From Pirellulaceae bacterium (GTDB lineage: Bacteria > Planctomycetota > Planctomycetia > Pirellulales > Pirellulaceae): a stretch of DNA of 55,593 nt. The number at the start of each line of letters is the position of its first letter. Position 1 is the first letter of the stretch. Location: NCBI GenBank assembly GCA_020852965.1, contig JADYZV010000098.1, positions 1 through 55,593 of the forward strand, read 5' to 3'. The position numbers and the translations under genes are program-made. Shown piece after piece: positions 18,701 to 25,872 of the stretch. The notes under the pieces are model-generated. The model was given only the letters and a program-made list of their open reading frames with translations, was not told the DNA's origin and did not search any database.

Positions 18701-18966
18701 CCTCCATCGCTGGAGATGGAACGCAGTTCTTGGATTCCAGCGACGGTTGCCACCGCGTCTTCGATAACCTGGGTGACTTCTGTCTCGACTTCAACGGAAG
18801 CCGCCCCTGGATAAGTGGTGCGGACGTAGACGGTTGGTAAGTCGATATTGGGAAAGCGGTCGACTCCCAGACGTGGAAAGGCAGTCAGTCCAGCGCAGAC
18901 CATGGCGGCGATAATCATCAACGCCAAGATCGGTCTGCGGACACAGATTTCTGCTAGCCAATACAT
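15745..18966 (-). CDS. RND efflux permease (HAE1/AcrB-like)
   Basis: A 1073-aa inner-membrane proton-driven exporter, length and layout as for AcrB-type pumps with 12 membrane helices and two large periplasmic loops. The start MYWLAEICVRRPILALMIIA is typical. The paired Asp residues of the proton relay are seen in GVVIDDAIVVLENIF (about 400), and the conserved second-half start is LVLLLCIGVIAVNVPLYRNL. The end PVLYSYFDDISRMWKK is normal. It follows the adaptor gene after 139 nt, which contain a family A palindrome. No outer-membrane channel gene is adjacent, so that part is presumably encoded elsewhere. The substrate cannot be read from the sequence. Confidence 0.92.
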   Translation of the reverse strand: MYWLAEICVRRPILALMIIAAMVCAGLTAFPRLGVDRFPNIDLPTVYVRTTYPGAASVEVETEVTQVIEDAVATVAGIQELRSISSDGGSFVIVTFGLDRNVDAAVQDVRDAVAGALNLLPPEVDPPVVKKSDLDSSPVMTLAVSGPRKPSELFYLADRFVKGVIESSHGVGEVSIAGSADRAVQVRVDADRLAAYGLSILQVREALSRQNTEVPGGRVDEGFRERSLRTLGRVADSRSFPQLVVDTVGGVPIRLSDLGEVVDATKEQRTVSRLDGETAVTLRVQRQAGENTVRVVAGIKERLKRCDALLPADVKVTIIQDQSRYILAALHEIEGHLISGSILACLTVLLFMKSWRSTLIASVAIPTSIISTFAVMGLFGFTLNNVTMLALVLMVGVVIDDAIVVLENIFHCIEEKGMDPTTAAIRGTREIGLAVLATTVSLVIVFLPVSFLSSVTGRMLFEFGVTATAAILLSMLVSFTLTPMMCSRLLKTAKSSSGSEAKSRRGLYHLVELGYMASLRGAMRFRWLVLLLCIGVIAVNVPLYRNLNQDYIPTNVDESEFEMRVSAREGASLTSMDQAMQVVEQELQKIDGIEFTLTTIGSRGVGGVNSGEIYVRLTDAATRSFSLGRLFHGLLAGKPSAAWQGNFTQQQKMGELRKRVGRLPDLRVSVRNLTSFRQGAPVDIDFSITGPDIEALAELSSQLRLKAMDIPGIVDVDTTLRLDKPEMLAIIDRERAAALGVSVQEIADTLRVGVGGDDRVSRYRDVTVDDAYDVELRLDGIDRRDAESISQLYVRCNPSASELTPISFGSSVDGARGLAGRTPLTRIDNVVRFSFANAPARIDRLDRQRMVAIRANVESGYALSDRLAALHAAAEEIGLPPGFETRVLGRGRELEVTLEEFRWTFLLSFVFMYIVLAAQFEHLTHPLVILFTLPLAVPFGLISLYWGGETLNVYSALGLLVLFGVVKKAAILQVDHTNALRSQGVPRAEAILQANRDRLRPILMTTISFVAGLMPLLIANGPGAEERRSIAVLAVGGQTMSLLLTLLAVPVLYSYFDDISRMWKKQSPFPPKG

Positions 18967-19013
18967 CGATGCCGAGTCTCTTATCTAGTAATTTGTCCAA
19001 GTTCAATTTCAGG

Positions 19014-19080
19014 GTAGTGGACGCGGTTACGAGTCCGTTTGACCTGGTAGAGGGCCGGGACTCGTAACCTCGTCCACTAC
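19014..19080. repeat. Dispersed palindromic element, family A copy 1
   Basis: Arms GTAGTGGACG-cGGTTACGAGTCC (19014-19036) and the inverse (19058-19080) match at 22 of 23 positions around a 21-nt loop starting GTTTGA. It lies between the RND adaptor and permease genes. Related copies are at 40879, 42162 and 46637. Confidence 0.85.
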
Positions 19081-19105
19081 CTCCATGTTTCATTTGGTTG
19101 AAGCA

Positions 19106-20413
19106 CTAATGAGTTGGGCTAGCTTTTGAAGTGGCCTCTTGAGGCGAGGCGGTGGATGTGACCAGCTCGGCTTTTTCTGACGCCGCTAGAGTTTCCTCTA
19201 CGTACACCCCCGCTTGACCGTCGGCAGCTATCTGCAAGATCGTATCACCACTGGCTAGGCCGTCGATTATCTCGATCAGCCCATCGGCTTCGCGTCCGAC
19301 GAGCACCACCGCTTCACTAACCTTTCCATCCGCCACGCGCCAGACCTTATCGACACCTGCGAAGCGGACGAGTGCCGAACTGGGGATAGCAATGGCAGTT
19401 GACCGCTGGTCGAGGATAACCTCCGCTTGCCCGAACAATCCACTACGAAGGGCATTGTTTTCGTTGAGCACGTTGGCTTCAAAGACGAGTGAGCGGCTGG
19501 CCGGGTCGAGTGCGGGGCTAATCCGGGCGACTTGTGTCTGTCGCTCGTCACCGGAAAAATTCAACAAAACCGGTTGGCCGACGCGCAATTGCCGTGCAAA
19601 ACGCTCAGGGACCGAGGCACGGAAACGCAGGGGACTAATCTTAGCCAATTCCACAATGGGTTGGCCCGCTTGGACATAGGTTCCCACTGCCACGCTTCGA
19701 CTGAGGACTACGCCGTCCAGTGGAGCGAGTACCACCGTGTCATTGAGTTGCTGTTCGGCCAATTGAAGTTGCGCGGCTTGTACTTCGACCAGGGCCATTT
19801 TTTCACGCACGCTGTTGAGCGATGAGTTATAGCGCGCATCGGCCACTTGTTCGACCGATTGAGCAGCCTCCAAATCGGTGGCGACGATGGCACCCTGATC
19901 GAACAACTTCTTGAGACGCGCCACCTGCTGTTGGGCCTCGTCGAGCAAGGCTTTGGTCTCGCGCACGGGTGGTGAATTGAACGGGTTCAAACCGTCGACA
20001 GGTTCATCGCTTTTGAGGCCGATGGCCGCGCGAACTTGGGCCAACTGCGCTTCAGCTTGGATGACTTTCAATTTGTATTCGGTATCATCCAGTCGTACCA
20101 GGACAGAGCCGGCAGCCATGCTGTCCCCCAAATCGCAATCGACTTCGACGATCCTCCCAACCACGCGCGCGGCAATGGTTGAGACCTCGTCAGCGAATAG
20201 GCTCCCTTGCACGCGCGCCACGATGGGCCAAGGGATGGCTTCGATGGTTAAGAGCGGGCCGCTAACCGGGGCCACCGCACTGGGTGGCGGGGCGGGTGGC
20301 ATTTCGCTGGATTGACACCCCGCCGCCGTTAGCACTAGCATTCCGAGCACTAGCCGTAGGGCCGGCGCACCAATCTTCCTGAGGCATTTGAAGGTCATTG
20401 GACGACGGGGCAT
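19106..20413 (-). CDS. RND efflux periplasmic adaptor lipoprotein (membrane fusion protein)
   Basis: A 435-aa adaptor that would link the RND permease to an outer-membrane channel. The start at 20413 (MPRRPMTFKCLRKIGAPALR) is chosen for the ATG with an AAGG upstream; the frame is open farther but without a better start. The lipobox LTAAGC gives lipid attachment at about residue 33. It is followed by a beta-barrel/lipoyl half (IPWPIVARVQGSLFADEVST, then GRIVEVDCDLGDSMAAGSVL), a coiled-coil hairpin about 100-180 (AEAQLAQVRAA; QQVARLKKLFDQGAIV), and the second lipoyl half LAPLDGVVLSRSVAVGTYVQ. It precedes the permease in the same direction. Confidence 0.9.
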   Translation of the reverse strand: MPRRPMTFKCLRKIGAPALRLVLGMLVLTAAGCQSSEMPPAPPPSAVAPVSGPLLTIEAIPWPIVARVQGSLFADEVSTIAARVVGRIVEVDCDLGDSMAAGSVLVRLDDTEYKLKVIQAEAQLAQVRAAIGLKSDEPVDGLNPFNSPPVRETKALLDEAQQQVARLKKLFDQGAIVATDLEAAQSVEQVADARYNSSLNSVREKMALVEVQAAQLQLAEQQLNDTVVLAPLDGVVLSRSVAVGTYVQAGQPIVELAKISPLRFRASVPERFARQLRVGQPVLLNFSGDERQTQVARISPALDPASRSLVFEANVLNENNALRSGLFGQAEVILDQRSTAIAIPSSALVRFAGVDKVWRVADGKVSEAVVLVGREADGLIEIIDGLASGDTILQIAADGQAGVYVEETLAASEKAELVTSTASPQEATSKASPTH

Positions 20414-20743
20414 AAATGGGGCGCCTTGTCGGCAGTGGTAAGCAAACGTCGCTGGGCAAACACTCAAGCGGTTCGTCTTGCTTTGGCAACGTGGAGTGTC
20501 CGGACTGTGAGGAAACCGAGTGCTCTGTCATTCATGATTACTCGCCTTAACAAAAGCACTCGAGCCAAGCGTTGGGTGGGAAAATCCATTGTGATTGGTT
20601 GTGGACAGGAAATCAATTGCACTGAAACCCCCAGTATCTTGGAGTGCAGCAACCGCAGTCGCCTGGCCGCAAGCCACCCTACGCGCCGACGCTGACTATC
20701 CAACGGCGCGCATTGAGCGCGAAGAGTGCAATATATGCCGCAA
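20414..20743. other. Intergenic between the efflux operon and the oxidoreductase gene
   Basis: About 330 nt. Open frames exist on both strands but encode nothing recognisable. It presumably contains the efflux operon promoter; no local repressor gene is present. Confidence 0.35.
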
Positions 20744-22045
20744 TTACATACTGACCGCTTCGACCCAGGCGGGCTCGTAGTCACGTTGCCAGAGTGCTAA
20801 TTGCTCGGGAATGTCCCCTAGCAGTCTGCCTGTTTTCGAGTCGCTTTGGACGGTTTCGCCTGTGCGATAGGCGATGTTCCCCAAGTGGCAAAGCAGCGTG
20901 CTCTTATGGCCTTCGACGATCGGCTGATTCAAACGCGAGGGATTGCCCGCGCGCACCGCGTCGATGAAGTTCTGTAGATGCTCAACGTCACCTTGGTTCG
21001 CCTGTTCTCCAGCCTCGATCTGCTTGTCGTTGCGGTCGAAGATGCGATACACGCCATTGGGGTCGAGCTCCAATGAACCATCATCGCCATAGAACGCGCA
21101 GATATAGTCTGGGCCATGCCTATTGCAAGACAGCGCGCTCCAAGTCGCCTGCTTGCCCCCGTCAAATTCGAAACAGGCCGATTGTACGTCGGGGGTTTGC
21201 TGGTCGTCATCGTACCAGTAACGTCCACCTGAGCTGACGGTGCGAACGGGAAAGTCGACATCGAGCCCCCAACGACATAGGTCGAGTCCATGCACGCCGT
21301 TGTTGGCCATTTCGCCTCCCCCCCAGTGCCAAAACCAATGCCAATTGTATGGCAGGATATTGTCGCGATAGGGGACGTGCGTCGCAGGGCCTTGCCACAA
21401 ATCGTAGTCGAGCTCTGCTGGTGGCTGCGCCTCGGCTCCATGGCCGATGGGCCCTCGCAAACTGTTGTAGTAACAGCGCGCTAGATGAACTTTGCCAATC
21501 GCACCTGCGTGCAGTTTCGATATGGCAGCTTGTGTGCCCGGTGAACTGCGGCGTTGGGTTCCCATCTGAACACAGCGTTTGAACTGATTGGCCGCTGCGA
21601 TCATCCATTCTCCTTCGCGTGGATTATGGCTACACGGTTTTTCGACATAGACGTGCTTGCCGGCTTTGCAAGCCATGATAGTAGCGGGTGCGTGCCAGTG
21701 ATTGGGAGCTGCACAGACGAGTGCGTCGAGATGCGGGTCGGCCAGCATGTCGCGGAAGTCCTTGGTCGTTTGTGGCGCGGCCTTTCCGCCCCCCTGCTCT
21801 TGCAGTTGCTTTACAGAACTGCTCAGCCGGCGACCATCGACATCGCAAACCCAGGCCACCTCCACGCCATCGAGTTTATTGAAGCCGGTCGCCAGTGCTT
21901 GGCCACGACTGAGCCCCATGACACCGACTCGCACCGTTCGCTCGTTGGTTTCGGACTGAGCGTGGGCATTGCTGTTGGTAATCGCCGCAGTGGCAGCGGC
22001 GGAAAGTGCGGCGGATGAAAAGACAAAATCGCGGCGTGGGACCAT
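20744..22045 (-). CDS. Tat-exported Gfo/Idh/MocA-family oxidoreductase
   Basis: A 433-aa NAD(P)-dependent sugar or polyol dehydrogenase-like protein. It begins with a twin-arginine-like signal (MVPRRDFVFSSAALSAAATA, cleavage after AHAQ). The Rossmann part shows VRVGVMGLSRGQALATGFNK and WVCDVDGRRL, the EKP motif is HVYVEKPCSH (about 135-144), and the C-terminal alpha/beta domain holds NNGVHGLDLCRWGL with the usual catalytic HxxD. Planctomycetes have many such secreted proteins, presumed to act on sugars from sulfated polysaccharides. An AAAGGA Shine-Dalgarno lies about 9 nt before the ATG. The substrate is unknown. Confidence 0.88.
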   Translation of the reverse strand: MVPRRDFVFSSAALSAAATAAITNSNAHAQSETNERTVRVGVMGLSRGQALATGFNKLDGVEVAWVCDVDGRRLSSSVKQLQEQGGGKAAPQTTKDFRDMLADPHLDALVCAAPNHWHAPATIMACKAGKHVYVEKPCSHNPREGEWMIAAANQFKRCVQMGTQRRSSPGTQAAISKLHAGAIGKVHLARCYYNSLRGPIGHGAEAQPPAELDYDLWQGPATHVPYRDNILPYNWHWFWHWGGGEMANNGVHGLDLCRWGLDVDFPVRTVSSGGRYWYDDDQQTPDVQSACFEFDGGKQATWSALSCNRHGPDYICAFYGDDGSLELDPNGVYRIFDRNDKQIEAGEQANQGDVEHLQNFIDAVRAGNPSRLNQPIVEGHKSTLLCHLGNIAYRTGETVQSDSKTGRLLGDIPEQLALWQRDYEPAWVEAVSM

Positions 22046-22620
22046 GGCGGGATTCCTTTGGGTGGTTGGTGGGATGGACTTGATCCGATTGCATCGGACT
22101 TGGGAGTTGGGAGTTGGGAGTGTACCGCTCGGTTCACAAGTGGAACCAGCTCGTCCTCGTCCGTTGCGAGGCCGCTTGCCCTAGTCATAGCGTAGTATAT
22201 ATGGAAGCCGCTGGCCTTGTGCGCCCGTCAGGGTGCGGCAAGCGGTTTAGCTTTCGAGATTTTCCGACCGCAATGAGCTCATGAGCTCAAATCAGGGCTA
22301 GTCAATAGCGTCGTCGCGCACCAAACCAACGCTGCCGAGGCGGCAGAAGTCGTAGGTAGATTGCCTTCGTGAGTATCAACGATTATGCATGAAGCGAGCG
22401 CTGCCAACGAAAAAAGTCCACGCCCGCAGTAGAATCGGAAAAAGCCTTCCCGGCGTGACGGTGCAATTCCTGTGGCCGCGATAAAAGTGCAGGCAGCCTT
22501 TTCCCGGCTGATGTATAATACAGAGGTGGTCACAGCATGGCTCGAATTGGATGCTGCGGCAGTCACTTTGGCAACGATTTGTTTCTGGTTTCTTCCGCTC
22601 CCTGCAGGACGCTGCGACTC
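22046..22620. other. Divergent promoter region; possible -10 box
   Basis: About 575 nt between divergent genes. A 9-bp inverted repeat (CCGCTTGCC near 22168, GGCAAGCGG near 22234) and a TATAAT hexamer at 22514-22519 are visible. A GAGGTG Shine-Dalgarno-like sequence lies before an ATG at 22537, in frame with the next gene; the alternative start is 22621. No other gene is recognised. Confidence 0.4.
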
Positions 22621-25600
22621 ATGAGCTCCCTTCCCAACTCGGCGCCACAACGCGCGGCAACCGCCGATGTTCAGACGGGCTTGTTGCCATCGACCGAGTC
22701 GGTTCGCCAGGCGCTCCACCAACATTTGAAAAAAACAGCTTCGTTCATCAAATTCATGGATGCCTTGGTGCTATTGTCGGGCTGGATTGCGACGATGCTG
22801 TTGATTTGGTTGGCTGCCTGCGTGATCGATCACTGGCTGTGGCCATTGTCCACAGCAGGACGCTGGGCATTTTGGGCGACTGGCGTGGCCGCGTGCGGTT
22901 GGTGGCTGCTCTGGCAATGCCTGCCACTACTTCTCGGACGCATCAACCCGCTTTATGCAGCCAAACGCATCGAACACTTGGTCCCCGAATTTAAGAATGG
23001 CCTGATCGCGTGGTTGGAATTGGAGAGGATGCCTGAGCAGCGCGTGCCGCGCGGCGTAATGTCAGCACTGGCCCATCGTGCGGCGCGCTACATCGGCGGC
23101 CAAGATCCCTCGGCCACCGTCGATACTAGCCCGCTAATCAAAATGATCGGCTACGTACTCGTGCTCACCACCAGCCTAGCGGTGTATACCATGCTTTCGC
23201 CGAAAAGTGTGTTTGCTACAGGCCAGCGTATCTTGATGCCGTGGAGCTCGCTCGCCGCACCAACGCGCGTACAGATTTTGGAAGTTTCTCCCGGCCCTGT
23301 GGAACTGACCCAAGGCAAGCCGCTACAGGTTGCGGTAGCTGTCAAGGGACTTCGCCACGACGAACCAGTTAATGTTCGTTTCAGTACGCTCGACGGACAA
23401 CTGCAAAACCAACGCAGCCAATTGTCGGCCAGCATCGAGGGCTTTCGCTACCAAGGTGATGTGGCTACCAGCGGTACGGGCGTTGAACAACCGCTCGACT
23501 ATTGGATCGAAGCCGGAGATGCCCAGCTCGGGCCGTTTCGCGTCACGATCAGTCCCCTGCCCGCCGTGGTATTACAATCGATCGAACTGCAATATCCGCC
23601 ATACACTCGCTTGCCCAAACGGTCGATTAACGACGATCAAGTGGAAGCAGTCGAAGGCACGCGAGCTACGATCACCGCGCGCGCTAATCAGACTTTGCAA
23701 CGCGGCCGCTTGGAGATCAACCCCACGCTAGACGCCACAGGTGAACTGGTGCGCGCCGATCGCTTCTTGGACATGACCAGCAACCAACGTCAGTTGCAAG
23801 CGACCGTGCCGCTTCTACTAGACTCGGAACGCAATAATCCAACACGGATTGAATATCGAATTCGCGGTACCAACCATCGCGGTGACTCCAACGCAAGGCC
23901 CATTACACACAAGATATCAGTGCTGGCCGATGTCCCTCCTGAAGTGGATCTATTGGGCCCCGATAGTCGCGTCTTGCGTGTGCGCCCCAAGGCACACGTC
24001 AATCTGGAAGTGCGCGCGTCGGACCCCGATTTCGGGCTGACAAAATTGACACTTAACGCCAGTCGCGACGGTGTCGACGCACCGCCAATTGTGCTCTTCG
24101 AAAACGCTGAAGGTGCGCTCGGACGACAAGTTAAAACCTATCGCATCGATTTGGCCAAATGGAAAGCGGCCGTGGGCCAACGTTTTGAGCTGCGCGCACA
24201 CGCGATGGATAATCGCCATGACCCAGAAAGCGGACAACCGGCTGCGGGAGCTACCGAATCGAAATTGCTCACGCTATTGGTTGTTGCCGACGATGAACCC
24301 GCCGACGCAGCCTCACAACCTCCACCCGCTGAAAACGAACCTCAATCCGACTCGCATAACGGCGACAACACCGACAGTGATCCGCAGTCTTCACCAGAGC
24401 AATCAACACAAAAAGATGACGGACAGAAAGATGGGCAGAAAGCTGCCAGTGAGAAAGTTAGCGGACAAAAGGGTGATGGCTCAAACGATAGCGCGCAAAA
24501 TGACAGTAGCTCCCAAAACAATCGGCAAGAAAATGGTGGGCAAGAAGATCCTCAGGGCGGCGACGCCGGCCAGCAAGACTCGGGCCAGCAGGACGGTAGC
24601 CAACAAAATGGTACTCAACAGGGAGGTACTCAACAGGGAGGTACTCAACAGGGTTCCGAACAACAGAGCGACCGCCAGCAAGGAGGTAGTCAGCAGGGCT
24701 CTGGTCAACAGAGCGGTAGTCAACAGGGAGGTAGTCAACAGGGAGGTAGTCAACAGGGCTCTGGTCAACCGTCAAATAATGCCGCGAGTGGCCAACAATC
24801 TTCAGAATCGACAACACGAAGTAAACCGTCCAGTGATGGCGAAGCGATCGAACGGGTAAGCGAGTACTTGGAATCACAACCCGGCGGCAAGCCATCCGAG
24901 AATGCTCCCCCTTCGCCGCAGGGCTCCGAGTCGGAAGGTTCACCAGCGCATAGCTCCGAGTCGCAGGGGTCGAAGCCGGAAGGTTCACCAGCGCAGGGTT
25001 CCGAGTCGCAGGGGTCGAAGCCAGAAGGTTCACCAGCACAGGGCTCCGAGTCGCAGGGGTCGAAGCCAGAAGGTTCACCAGCACAGGGCTCCGAATCGCA
25101 GGGGTCGAAGCCAGAAGGTTCACCAGCGCAAGGCTCCGAATCGCAGGGGTCGAAGCCGCAAGGTTCACCAGCGCAGGGCTCCGAGTCCCAGGGGTCGAAG
25201 TCTTCGGGTTCGAGTGCAGCTCCAAACCCGAATCAACCCACTGGCTCGGGAACGGGGACGCAGGGAGGCGAGGGAGGGGCAACCGGGACGCGTGAGGAGG
25301 CCAATAGAGAGTTCGCGGAGAAGACGACAAACATGGTGCTCGACTATCTCAATCGACAAAAGGACCAACCTGATCCTGAGTTGCTGCGGGAGCTCGATTG
25401 GACGCCCGACGACTTGAAGCGTTTTGTCGATCGTTGGAATCAGGCGCGCGACCTAGCCGACTCAGACCAGCCCGCGGAGCGACAGCAGTGGCAGGAAATG
25501 CTCGAGCAACTCAACTTGCTACCTCCCGATCAGCGTGTGCGGAAAGGCTCCGCACGCAACGACGATTTTCAGCAAATGCAAGACAGTGGTGATCGACTGC

Positions 25601-25668
25601 GAGCTCCAGCGAGTCTGCGTAAACAGTTCGAAGCTTACCGCAAAGCCATCGAAGCCGCTCGTAATTAG
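22621..25668 (+). CDS. Large membrane protein with Gln/Ser/Gly repeats (DUF4175-like)
   Basis: A roughly 1015-aa protein (1043 if started at the ATG at 22537, which has the better Shine-Dalgarno; 22621 is preferred because MSSLPNSAPQ looks like a natural N-terminus). Two or three membrane helices lie at about 45-115 and 170-190 (DALVLLSGWIATMLLIWLAA; IGYVLVLTTSLAVYTML). They are followed by AAKRIEHLVPEFKNGLIAWL, typical of DUF4175-like proteins, and a periplasmic beta-rich region to about 570 (VVADDEP). Residues 575-880 are low complexity: SQQGG-type repeats, then five 15-aa units SESQGSKPEGSPAQG. The C-terminal 120 residues are helical (ANREFAEKTTNMVLDYLNRQ) and probably bind a partner. A cell-envelope role is likely but unproven. 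Confidence 0.72.
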   Translation: MSSLPNSAPQRAATADVQTGLLPSTESVRQALHQHLKKTASFIKFMDALVLLSGWIATMLLIWLAACVIDHWLWPLSTAGRWAFWATGVAACGWWLLWQCLPLLLGRINPLYAAKRIEHLVPEFKNGLIAWLELERMPEQRVPRGVMSALAHRAARYIGGQDPSATVDTSPLIKMIGYVLVLTTSLAVYTMLSPKSVFATGQRILMPWSSLAAPTRVQILEVSPGPVELTQGKPLQVAVAVKGLRHDEPVNVRFSTLDGQLQNQRSQLSASIEGFRYQGDVATSGTGVEQPLDYWIEAGDAQLGPFRVTISPLPAVVLQSIELQYPPYTRLPKRSINDDQVEAVEGTRATITARANQTLQRGRLEINPTLDATGELVRADRFLDMTSNQRQLQATVPLLLDSERNNPTRIEYRIRGTNHRGDSNARPITHKISVLADVPPEVDLLGPDSRVLRVRPKAHVNLEVRASDPDFGLTKLTLNASRDGVDAPPIVLFENAEGALGRQVKTYRIDLAKWKAAVGQRFELRAHAMDNRHDPESGQPAAGATESKLLTLLVVADDEPADAASQPPPAENEPQSDSHNGDNTDSDPQSSPEQSTQKDDGQKDGQKAASEKVSGQKGDGSNDSAQNDSSSQNNRQENGGQEDPQGGDAGQQDSGQQDGSQQNGTQQGGTQQGGTQQGSEQQSDRQQGGSQQGSGQQSGSQQGGSQQGGSQQGSGQPSNNAASGQQSSESTTRSKPSSDGEAIERVSEYLESQPGGKPSENAPPSPQGSESEGSPAHSSESQGSKPEGSPAQGSESQGSKPEGSPAQGSESQGSKPEGSPAQGSESQGSKPEGSPAQGSESQGSKPQGSPAQGSESQGSKSSGSSAAPNPNQPTGSGTGTQGGEGGATGTREEANREFAEKTTNMVLDYLNRQKDQPDPELLRELDWTPDDLKRFVDRWNQARDLADSDQPAERQQWQEMLEQLNLLPPDQRVRKGSARNDDFQQMQDSGDRLRAPASLRKQFEAYRKAIEAARN
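24608..24768 (+). repeat. 15-bp imperfect repeats within the membrane-protein gene
   Basis: Runs of GGTACTCAACAGGGA and GGTAGTCAACAGGGA encode Gly-(Thr/Ser)-Gln-Gln-Gly. The variation between copies is mostly in single bases, so copy number probably changes by slippage. Confidence 0.75.
24955..25179 (+). repeat. Five 45-bp tandem repeats within the membrane-protein gene
   Basis: Units of 45 bp begin at 24955, 25000, 25045, 25090 and 25135, with a degenerate sixth at 25180 and a shortened one before 24955. Each encodes SESQGSKPEGSPAQG. Near-identity between copies suggests recent expansion, and the 45-bp length keeps the frame. Confidence 0.85.
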
Positions 25669-25682
25669 AATTCGATACCCTT

Positions 25683-25865
25683 TAACCCGGATTATTCATA
25701 ACCCGCAGCGTCAGCAAGGACGTTTGAGTCAGAGTCAAAAATTAAAAGCATGAATTACCTTGGTTTTTCGCAACCCACTTGCAGTTGCATCAAACGTCCT
25801 TGCTGACGCTGCGGGTTACGATTGCATAGCAGACTGTTTTTTCTCGTATGACGTAAACCTATTCG
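25683..25865. repeat. Dispersed intergenic element, family C copy 2, with a perfect 29-bp inverted repeat
   Basis: Between two convergent genes. The arms at 25699-25727 (TAACCCGCAGCGTCAGCAAG, then GACGTTTGA) and 25790-25818 are perfectly inverted around 62 nt. The right arm continues into ACGATTGCATAGCAGACTG with a T6 run and GACGTAAAC, as in copy 1 at 7654. The left flank TAACCCGGATTATTCAT is the inverse of 7757-7773. The T-run after the hairpin could terminate plus-strand transcripts. Confidence 0.85.
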
Positions 25866-25872
25866 CTAGTAT

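Noticed and set aside
20464-20784. A 106-aa minus-strand frame between the efflux and oxidoreductase genes
   Set aside because: It overlaps the end of the oxidoreductase gene and the start region of the adaptor gene, and encodes nothing recognisable.
22279-22725. A 148-aa minus-strand frame in the divergent promoter region
   Set aside because: It overlaps the start of the large membrane-protein gene and has no recognisable domain.
24955-25179. Regular 45-bp repeats as a CRISPR array
   Set aside because: The units are contiguous, in frame and coding, and there are no spacers.
24458-25330. A 290-aa minus-strand frame with Val/Asn/Leu-rich repeats
   Set aside because: It is the complement of the tandem repeats in the membrane-protein gene.
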